In this document: positions 58,309 through 64,000 of the stretch, piece after piece
How positions within the stretch are numbered: the first letter of the stretch is position 1
How the letters are laid out: each line of letters starts with the position of its first letter
NCBI RefSeq assembly: GCF_001661915.1
Contig: NZ_LYWY01000032.1
Location: 310,001-374,000, forward strand
DNA length: 64,000 nucleotides
DNA from: Croceicoccus pelagius
Lineage (GTDB): Bacteria; Pseudomonadota; Alphaproteobacteria; Sphingomonadales; Sphingomonadaceae
Direction of reading: 5' to 3'
Notes under the pieces: model-generated
Database searches by the model: none
Seen by the model: the letters and a program-made list of their open reading frames with translations, nothing else
Told to the model about the DNA's origin: nothing
Translations under genes and position numbers: made by a program

Positions 58309-59808
58309 ATGGCTTATAACCATGCGGAATTGAGGGGCAGCGCCTTTGACGGCGGCGGCAATGCGGAACGGCGCCTGGCCGAACTCGATTCCTATGCGAT
58401 TCTCGATACCGAGGCCGAGCGTAGTTTCGACGATGTCGTCTTCCTCGCCAGAAACGCGTGCAAGACACCGGTCGCGCTGATCAGCCTGGTCGACGACCAG
58501 CGCCAATGGTTCAAGGCAAAGTCGGGATTCGATGCCTGCGAAACGCCGCTTGGCTCCTCGGTCTGCCGCCATGGCCTCACTTCGCGCAACCTGTTGATCA
58601 TTCGCGACCTTACTGCCGATCCGCGCACGCGAGACAATCCGCTGGTCACGGGCGATCCCTGCATCCGCTTCTATGCGGGCGCACCCCTGGTCACTCCGCG
58701 CGGGACGGTGATCGGCATGCTCTGCGTAATCGATACCGAAGTCCGGCCCGAAGGTCTGACCTGCGATCAGCAGCGCTCGCTGCAGGCGCTGGCCAACCAG
58801 GTCATCAGCCAGTTCGAACTGCGCAAGGCGCTGAAGGAAAAAGACGCCGCGATCGAGCATGAGCGTACCGAGGCCGCTTTCCAGCGCCGCACGGTCGAAC
58901 GTCTGCAACTGGCCGAGGAAGCGGGCCATGTCGGCGCTTTCGAAACGAACTTCGCCGAAGAACGCATCGCCGGCACACGCGAATTCTGGCGCATCCACGG
59001 GCTGGACGGAGCGCCGGCGTACTCGATCGCGGACATGAACCGGCTCGTTCCGGGGACCGGAGACATCGATATCGCCATGCGGGCTGAAGGGTTCGAACAA
59101 GGGGAATTCGCGATCCGCCGCGCCAGCGACGATGCCGAACGCTGGATCGAGGTACGCGCGAAACCCCTGCTTGATGAGGGCGGGAATGTCATCGGCCTTA
59201 CCGGCGTGACGACCGACGTGACCGAGCAGCGTGCGATCAACAACGAGATCTCGCATCGGTTGAAGAACACGCTGGCGCTGGTCCAGGCGATTGCCGGGCA
59301 CACGATGCGGCAGATACCCGACCCCGAACCGGTGCACGAATTCAACCGCCGTGTCTCTGCGCTGGCAACCGCGCACGACATCCTTTTAAGGCGCACGCAA
59401 ACCGCTGCCGGGGTCATGGAACTGGCCGAAGGGGTGCTGGCACGCCTGTCGATCGACGACCGCGTTACCCGCGAGGGCCCGGACGTGAAGCTGGCCTCGC
59501 GCTCCACGCTGGTGCTCTCGATGCTGTTGCACGAACTGGGGACCAACGCGATGAAGTACGGCTCGCTCTCCGCGCCAGAAGGGCGGGTCGGGATGAAAGT
59601 CCATCTCGAGGACCGCGACGGCGCGCCATGGCTGGTGATCGAGTGGATGGAGAGCGGCGGACCTCCGGTGATCGCGCCCGATCGCAAGGGCCTTGGCGCA
59701 CGCCTTATCGAGCGCGGCATCGCCCCTGACGGCGAGTCCGAGATCGAGTACAACCACAACGGTTTCCGCGCGACGATCGCCTCGCCCATGGCGCAAGTCG
59801 GCGCCTGA
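58309..59808 (+). CDS. GAF-PAS HWE-family sensor histidine kinase
   Basis: This 499-residue soluble kinase has a GAF domain (about 20-170), a PAS domain (about 190-300, with RIHGLDGAPAYSIADMNRL), and an HWE-type kinase core. The phospho-acceptor is His316 in EISHRLKNTLALVQAI, and the ATPase region has HELGTNAMKYGSLS and KGLGARLIERG with the shortened lid of this class. There is no membrane segment. HWE kinases often feed the PhyR/EcfG general stress response or light sensing. No response regulator is adjacent. Confidence 0.92.
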   Translation: MAYNHAELRGSAFDGGGNAERRLAELDSYAILDTEAERSFDDVVFLARNACKTPVALISLVDDQRQWFKAKSGFDACETPLGSSVCRHGLTSRNLLIIRDLTADPRTRDNPLVTGDPCIRFYAGAPLVTPRGTVIGMLCVIDTEVRPEGLTCDQQRSLQALANQVISQFELRKALKEKDAAIEHERTEAAFQRRTVERLQLAEEAGHVGAFETNFAEERIAGTREFWRIHGLDGAPAYSIADMNRLVPGTGDIDIAMRAEGFEQGEFAIRRASDDAERWIEVRAKPLLDEGGNVIGLTGVTTDVTEQRAINNEISHRLKNTLALVQAIAGHTMRQIPDPEPVHEFNRRVSALATAHDILLRRTQTAAGVMELAEGVLARLSIDDRVTREGPDVKLASRSTLVLSMLLHELGTNAMKYGSLSAPEGRVGMKVHLEDRDGAPWLVIEWMESGGPPVIAPDRKGLGARLIERGIAPDGESEIEYNHNGFRATIASPMAQVGA

Positions 59809-59832
59809 TCTCACTAATCTGACAGATCAGGC
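59803..59832. terminator. Hairpin at convergent stop codons
   Basis: A 9-bp inverted repeat GCCTGATCT (59803-59811) / AGATCAGGC (59824-59832) with a 12-base loop overlaps both the histidine kinase stop and the comM-fragment stop. It has no T tract, so it could be a weak two-way terminator. Confidence 0.45.
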
Positions 59833-60465
59833 TCGCGGGGGCTGTCGGCGGTAGCTCAGAGCCTCTGCGATATGAATGCGCCCGATGTCGCGCGCACCGG
59901 CAAGGTCGGCGATCGTGCGCGATACGCGCAGGATACGGACATAACCGCGCGCCGAAAGCCGCATGGCATCTGCCGCCTGCATCAACAGCTTGCGACCATC
60001 CTCGTCGGGCCGGGCGAAAGCGTCCAGCGCGTCGCCATCCAGGTCGGCGTTCGTGCGCGTATCACTGCCTTCGAGCCGTGCCGTCTGGACGTCCCGCGCC
60101 CTCGCGACGCGCGCGGCGACTTCGGCGCTGCCCTCTACCGGCGGCGGCAGGGCAAGATCGCGGGCCGATACGGGATCGACCTCGACATGAAGGTCGATGC
60201 GGTCGAGCAGCGGTCCGGATACTTTCGACTGGTAATCGGCCGCACACTTGGGCGCGCGCGAACAGGCCAGCGCCGGATCGCCAAGATGTCCGCAGCGGCA
60301 CGGGTTCATCGCCGCGATCAACTGCACGTTTGCAGGGAACGTCACGTGCGCGTTGGCCCGCGCCACGCTGACCTCGCGGGTCTCCAGCGGCTGGCGCAGC
60401 GAATCAAGCACGGCTCGCTGAAACTCGGGCAATTCATCGAGAAACAGGACGCCGACGTTATCCAT
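59827..60465 (-). pseudogene. comM: Truncated YifB/ComM-type Mg-chelatase-like ATPase (3' part only)
   Basis: About 212 residues match the C-terminal part of YifB/ComM, a AAA+ helicase-like protein used in natural transformation. Present are the Walker B region GVLFLDELPEFQRAVLDSLRQPLE (edges cited), AAMNPCRCGHLGD with zinc-binding Cys, and the C-terminal helical domain ending in EALSYRR. The N-terminal half, including Walker A (about 290 residues), is missing. Homology stops at about 60456; the sequence beyond is unrelated and AT-richer. The remaining frame starts at an ATG at 60465 with no good ribosome-binding site. It is likely nonfunctional. Confidence 0.85.
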
Positions 60466-60904
60466 GAAGAGCTTGTAGTCTCTTTTAAAGTTCGACCGGT
60501 CGTGCGCAAGATAACATGGTTTTGTCAGCCGCCCACCTGGCTCGACATCAGATCGTGGTATCAAACAATGGTCTCAAGCTCACCGCGCTTAGGTCCCCGA
60601 GAATTGAGACCACAATATATTTATGCTCTGATCGGTTAGATATGTCTGATCGTGAAAAATCCGAGCGACCGCGTGATTACGAAAGCGCCACTGCACTTTC
60701 GTAATCTCGCGGTTGCAACCGCCGACGGCGGACAACCTTCAGCGATACGACAAGGAACTTTGTTAACCGTACCGCTTTAATGAACGAGCCAAGCACTGAC
60801 TTACCTACGGTTCCACGCGAGAGACCGCGGTCACTACAACCTCACCCTAATGCTCGCGTACTGTCCGGCTTCCATTGAGCATTCAGATTTGTCCTAGATA
60901 TCGA
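60466..60904. other. Palindrome-rich non-coding junction
   Basis: This 439-base stretch sits between the broken comM end and the E2 stop. No convincing gene is visible. It is AT-richer than its flanks. It contains inverted repeats at 60569-60577/60604-60612 (TGGTCTCAA/TTGAGACCA), the long hairpin at 60666-60715, GGTTGCAACC at 60711-60720, CCGCCG-A-CGGCGG at 60719-60731, and GACCGCGGTC at 60823-60832. A remnant of a mobile or recombination element is suspected. Confidence 0.6.
60666..60715. repeat. Large imperfect inverted repeat (20-bp arms, 10-base loop)
   Basis: Left arm CGACCGCGTGATTACGAAAG (60666-60685) and right arm (60696-60715) are reverse complements at 18 of 20 positions, with the loop CGCCACTGCA between. 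The inner 11 bp are perfect. There is no T tract. It could be a folded recombination site, a transcript hairpin or the joined ends of a lost element. Confidence 0.7.
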
Positions 60905-62179
60905 TCACACCGCAAGCCCAAAGGGTTGTTCGACAAGTGCCTTGAACGCAGCCATGAACTGCGCCGCGACAGCACCGTCGATGGCGCGATGGTCAAAACT
61001 GGCCGTTGCCGCCATGATGGTGGCCAGCTTGATCTCCCCATCCACGTTCCACGGCTGCGAAACACCTGCCGCCGTGCCAAGGATCAGCGCTTGGGGCGGG
61101 TTGATCACCGGGAACATCTCGTCGATCCCGAACATGCCGAGGTTCGAAAGCGAGACCGTACCACCCGCGTAATCCTCTGGCGTCAGGCGACCGTCGCGGG
61201 CCTTTTCCGCCAGCGCCTTGCTCTCGTTCGCAATGGCCGAGAGCGACTTTGCGCCAGCGTCACGGATCACTGGCGTGATAAGCCCGCCATCGATGGCGAC
61301 CGCCATCGACACGTCGACGCGGTCGAAATGATGCAGCACATCGCCGCCGTACTGGACATTGGCATCGGGCACCTGCCCCAGCGCCACAGCCAGCGCCTTG
61401 ATCAGCATGTCGTTGACCGACAGCTTCAGCCCCTGACCCGACAGCGTCTCGTTCAACTGCTTGCGCAGGGCCAGCAGGGGATCGAGATTGCAGCGTGCCG
61501 TCAGGTAGAAGTGCGGGACCGTCGACTTCGACTCGCTCAGCCTGCGCGCGATGGTTTTGCGCATCGACGACAGCTTGACCGTCTCGACTGGCACGCCCTC
61601 GGGCGGCGGCGCGATAGTCGCCTGCGGAGCGACGGCGGCAACGGGTGCCGCATCCGGCGCACGCGTTATCGCTGGAATGCCAAGGTCGGCTTTCACGATC
61701 TTGCCGTTCGGCCCGGTACCGGTGATCGAACTCAGCGCAATGTCCCTGATCACGGCGATGCGACGGGCCAGCGGCGTGGCGTTGACCGAGGTATCCTGCA
61801 CCGTGGGCTGGACGGCCGGGGCCGGGGCCGGAGCAGGTGCAGCGACAGGCGCCGGAACAGCAGGAGCCGGAGCCGAGACCTCTGCCGCGACAGGTTCCTT
61901 CGCCGGTTCGGCCGCAGCCGCCACTTCGACCGCTTCACCCTCTGCCGCCATCGATGCGATCACGGTGCCGACGGCGACGTCTTCGGTTCCTTCGGGCACG
62001 ATCAGCTTGACGATTACGCCTTCGTCAACCGCCTCGAACTCCATTGTCGCCTTGTCGGTCTCGATCTCGGCGATCATGTCGCCCGGCTTTACGGTGTCCC
62101 CCTCTGACACCAGCCACTTGGCCAGCGTACCTTTTTCCATCGTGGGGGAAAGGGCCGGCATTTTCAGTTCGATTGCCAT
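60905..62179 (-). CDS. Pyruvate dehydrogenase complex E2 (dihydrolipoyl acetyltransferase)
   Basis: This 424-residue 2-oxoacid dehydrogenase E2 has one lipoyl domain (DKATMEFEA with the lipoylated Lys at about 43), an Ala/Pro hinge at about 90-130, a peripheral-subunit-binding domain ([28 protein letters not shown] edges), and a catalytic domain with the His/Asp motif SFDHRAIDG near the end. GGAGG precedes the ATG. It starts 3 bases after the E1 stop, so they are one operon. LipB in this window would supply its lipoyl precursor. No E3 gene follows; the operon ends at the palindrome-rich junction. Confidence 0.93.
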   Translation of the reverse strand: MAIELKMPALSPTMEKGTLAKWLVSEGDTVKPGDMIAEIETDKATMEFEAVDEGVIVKLIVPEGTEDVAVGTVIASMAAEGEAVEVAAAAEPAKEPVAAEVSAPAPAVPAPVAAPAPAPAPAVQPTVQDTSVNATPLARRIAVIRDIALSSITGTGPNGKIVKADLGIPAITRAPDAAPVAAVAPQATIAPPPEGVPVETVKLSSMRKTIARRLSESKSTVPHFYLTARCNLDPLLALRKQLNETLSGQGLKLSVNDMLIKALAVALGQVPDANVQYGGDVLHHFDRVDVSMAVAIDGGLITPVIRDAGAKSLSAIANESKALAEKARDGRLTPEDYAGGTVSLSNLGMFGIDEMFPVINPPQALILGTAAGVSQPWNVDGEIKLATIMAATASFDHRAIDGAVAAQFMAAFKALVEQPFGLAV

Positions 62180-62182
62180 CGG

Positions 62183-64000
62183 TCAGGCCTCCAGAAAGAG
62201 TTCGGCAGCGGCATCGACGATGGCTTCTGCGTCGAGGCGATAGGTACGGTACAGGTCGGGGATGTCGCCGGTCTGGCCAAAGCGATCGGTGCCCAGCGGG
62301 CTGACCCGATTGCCCAGCACACCGCCCAGCCACGACAAAGCGCCCGGCGATCCATCAAGCACGGTGATTAGGCCAGCCCCCGGCGCCAGCGCCGACAGCA
62401 GCGTTTCGGCATGGCTCGGCTCAGCCGGGCCGCCGGTCCAGCGCGCGGAACGACGTGCCGACCAGCCGCGATGCAGCAAATCGGGCGAAGTGACGTTCAG
62501 CAGGCCAAGGCCCGGAATGTCCTCGGCTAGTTGCTCCCACCCCGCCATCGCCTCGGGCGCAATCGCGCCGGTGAAGACGATGGCCGCCTCTGCGCCAGCA
62601 CCCGGCTTGCGCAGCCAATAGCCGCCCTTCAGCGCATCGCCGTGCCATGCGTCATCTTCGCGCGAGACTTGCGGGATCTGGCGGGTCGACAGGCGCAGGT
62701 AGACCGAGCTCCCGTCCGGGTCCTGAATGTGCCGGAAGGCCTGTTCCATCATCAGCGCCAATTCGTCGGCATAGGCCGGTTCGAAGTAGGCAAGGTTGGG
62801 CTGGCCCATACCGATCAGCGGCGTGTTGATCGACTGGTGTGCACCGCCCTCGCCCGCCAGCGTCAGGCCCGAAGGTGTGCCCACCAACAGGAAGCGCGAA
62901 TCCTGATAGCAACCGTAGTTCAACGCATCGAGCCCGCGCGAAACGAACGGGTCGTAGACTGTGCCGATCGGCATCAGGCGCGTACCGAAATGCGGTCCGG
63001 CAAGACCGAGTGCGGCCAGCATCAGGAAAAAGTTGTTCTCGGCAATGCCCAGCTCGATATGCTGGCCCGCCGCGTGCTGCGACCACTTCTGCGCAGAAGG
63101 TATCTTGGCGTTGTAGAACACGTCGGCCAGTTCCTGCCGCCGGAACAGCCCGCGCTGGTTGACGAAGGCGCCAAGGTTGGTCGTCTGGGTGACGTCGGGC
63201 GCGGTCGTGACGATGCGGTCGGCCAGTTCCTCGCCCGACTTGGCGAGGTCGAGCAGGATGCGACCGAATGCGGCCTGCGTCGATTGTTCGTCGCCGGTCG
63301 GCGCGGGAATGGGAGGAACGTGGATCGCTTCCGAAGCCCCTTCGCGCAGCTTGTGCGCGATCGGACTGTCGTCGACAAAGGCCTGCAGTCGCGAGGCGGC
63401 GTTGTCGCCAAGACCTCCCCACTTGTCCCATTCCTCGCCCTCGGCAATGCCAAGGTCGTCGCGCAGACCGTGGATCTGCGTCGTGTTCATCATCCCCGAA
63501 TGGTTGTCCTTGTGCCCCGCCAGCGGCAGGCCATGCCCCTTGACGGTATAGGCAATGAACATGGTCGGCAGCTCGTCGTTCGACGCGCTTTCGAACGCTT
63601 CGACCAAAGTTTCGACGCAATGACCTCCAAGGTTGATCATCAGGTCGGCCAGTTGATTGTCGTCGTAGCTGTCAAGCAGTGCCTTGACGTTTGACTTGCC
63701 GCCGATGTCGGCCATGAGCCGCACACGCCATGCCGCACCGCCCTGATAGGTCAGCGCCGCGAAATCGGCGTTGGGGCAATTGTCGATCCAGCCCTGCAGT
63801 GCCTTGCCACCCGGCTTCTTGAAAGCGGCAAGCTGCTTCTTGCCATACTTCAACGTCAGGACGCGCCAGCCACAGGTTTCGAAGATGTCGTCGAAGCGGC
63901 GGAACATGCGTTCGGCCGTCGTCGCGTCCAGCGACTGGCGGTTGTAGTCAACGATCCACCAGCAATTGCGCAGGTCGTGCTTGTAGCCTTCGATCAGGCA
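62183..64000 (-). CDS. AceE/transketolase-type E1 of 2-oxoacid dehydrogenase, 5' end beyond window
   Basis: The visible 605 residues are the C-terminal part of a thiamine-diphosphate E1 of the single-chain AceE/transketolase type, not the split alpha/beta kind. The thiamine-binding end is visible at the right edge (NCWWIVDYNRQSLDATTAERMFRRF), and the transketolase-like pyrimidine-binding domain begins about STQAAFGRILLD and includes HIELGIAENN. The C-terminal domain ends AAAELFLEA. Its start lies right of the window. Pairing with E2 supports a pyruvate dehydrogenase role. Most alphaproteobacteria use the heterodimeric E1, so this type deserves checking. Confidence 0.85.
   Translation of the reverse strand, partial: CLIEGYKHDLRNCWWIVDYNRQSLDATTAERMFRRFDDIFETCGWRVLTLKYGKKQLAAFKKPGGKALQGWIDNCPNADFAALTYQGGAAWRVRLMADIGGKSNVKALLDSYDDNQLADLMINLGGHCVETLVEAFESASNDELPTMFIAYTVKGHGLPLAGHKDNHSGMMNTTQIHGLRDDLGIAEGEEWDKWGGLGDNAASRLQAFVDDSPIAHKLREGASEAIHVPPIPAPTGDEQSTQAAFGRILLDLAKSGEELADRIVTTAPDVTQTTNLGAFVNQRGLFRRQELADVFYNAKIPSAQKWSQHAAGQHIELGIAENNFFLMLAALGLAGPHFGTRLMPIGTVYDPFVSRGLDALNYGCYQDSRFLLVGTPSGLTLAGEGGAHQSINTPLIGMGQPNLAYFEPAYADELALMMEQAFRHIQDPDGSSVYLRLSTRQIPQVSREDDAWHGDALKGGYWLRKPGAGAEAAIVFTGAIAPEAMAGWEQLAEDIPGLGLLNVTSPDLLHRGWSARRSARWTGGPAEPSHAETLLSALAPGAGLITVLDGSPGALSWLGGVLGNRVSPLGTDRFGQTGDIPDLYRTYRLDAEAIVDAAAELFLEA

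Noticed and set aside
60466-60904. tRNA or insertion sequence in the comM junction
   Set aside because: No cloverleaf-compatible arms or CCA end and no transposase frame could be found; the repeats do not match IS ends I know.
1-64000. CRISPR array, prophage or integron
   Set aside because: No regularly spaced repeats, phage structural genes or integrase genes were recognised anywhere in the window.

Overview
The window is 64 kb of a GC-rich alphaproteobacterial chromosome. The gene content points to the Sphingomonadales (Erythrobacteraceae/Novosphingobium-like): the rpsT-dnaA pair, a 41-residue L36, PilZ and HWE-kinase proteins, an isoquinoline-oxidoreductase-type molybdoenzyme, a TonB receptor paired with a PKHD hydroxylase, and DUF2254, DUF418 and DUF4136 proteins. 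The order is inferred from protein resemblance only. Almost all of the window is ordinary core genome. No rRNA, tRNA, CRISPR array, intact insertion sequence or prophage was recognised.

Layout. 1-3.5 kb (minus): ubiE (cut by the window edge), mutM, dnaA, rpsT. 3.8-8.8 kb (plus): MoeB/ThiF-type E1 enzyme, MBL hydrolase, membrane protein, nadA, DUF2254 protein. 8.8-15.3 kb (mostly minus): EamA exporter, lipB with an overlapping acidic lipoprotein, membrane protein (plus), phospholipid-methyltransferase-like enzyme, molybdenum-hydroxylase small subunit coupled to an ArsC-like protein, HAD hydrolase, rpmJ, galE. 15.4-22.3 kb: double PilZ protein, DUF418 protein, DUF4136 lipoprotein, M14 carboxypeptidase, a 45-codon membrane peptide, dapE, dicarboxylate symporter. 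22.4-25.9 kb (minus): a tightly packed chain dapB, membrane protein, nth, xdhC, crotonase. 26-29.5 kb: sirtuin, SRPBCC protein, then a lower-GC accessory-looking stretch with a VOC protein between two 14-bp direct repeats, two overlapping small genes, a second-type infA, a 44-codon gene and a Pmp3/YqaE peptide. 29.7-35.8 kb: maeB, mutS and three small proteins.

36-42 kb holds the clearest functional module. A Fur-like palindrome precedes exbB-exbD-tonB, a Fiu-type TonB-dependent receptor, a PiuC/YbiX hydroxylase, an MsrQ-like heme membrane protein and a secreted PepSY protein, all on one strand and partly overlapping. This reads as one iron-siderophore uptake and reduction unit.

42-49 kb (mostly minus): cob(I)alamin adenosyltransferase, HIG1 protein and gluQ; an HNH endonuclease (plus); then mrp, a Tat-exported molybdoenzyme large subunit and hemH in one operon. 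49.4-58.2 kb: hflK-hflC-degP (plus), then a class A PBP, and a qmcA-like/nfeD/msrB operon (minus). 58.3-64 kb: an HWE histidine kinase, a comM gene with its 5' half missing, a palindrome-rich junction of about 440 bp, and a pyruvate-dehydrogenase-type E2-E1 pair running off the right edge.

Most worth following up: the comM/pdh junction and its 20-bp-arm hairpin, the iron module, the small-gene cluster at 28-29.5 kb, and the mrp-molybdoenzyme-hemH operon, whose partner small subunit and XdhC maturase lie elsewhere in the window.
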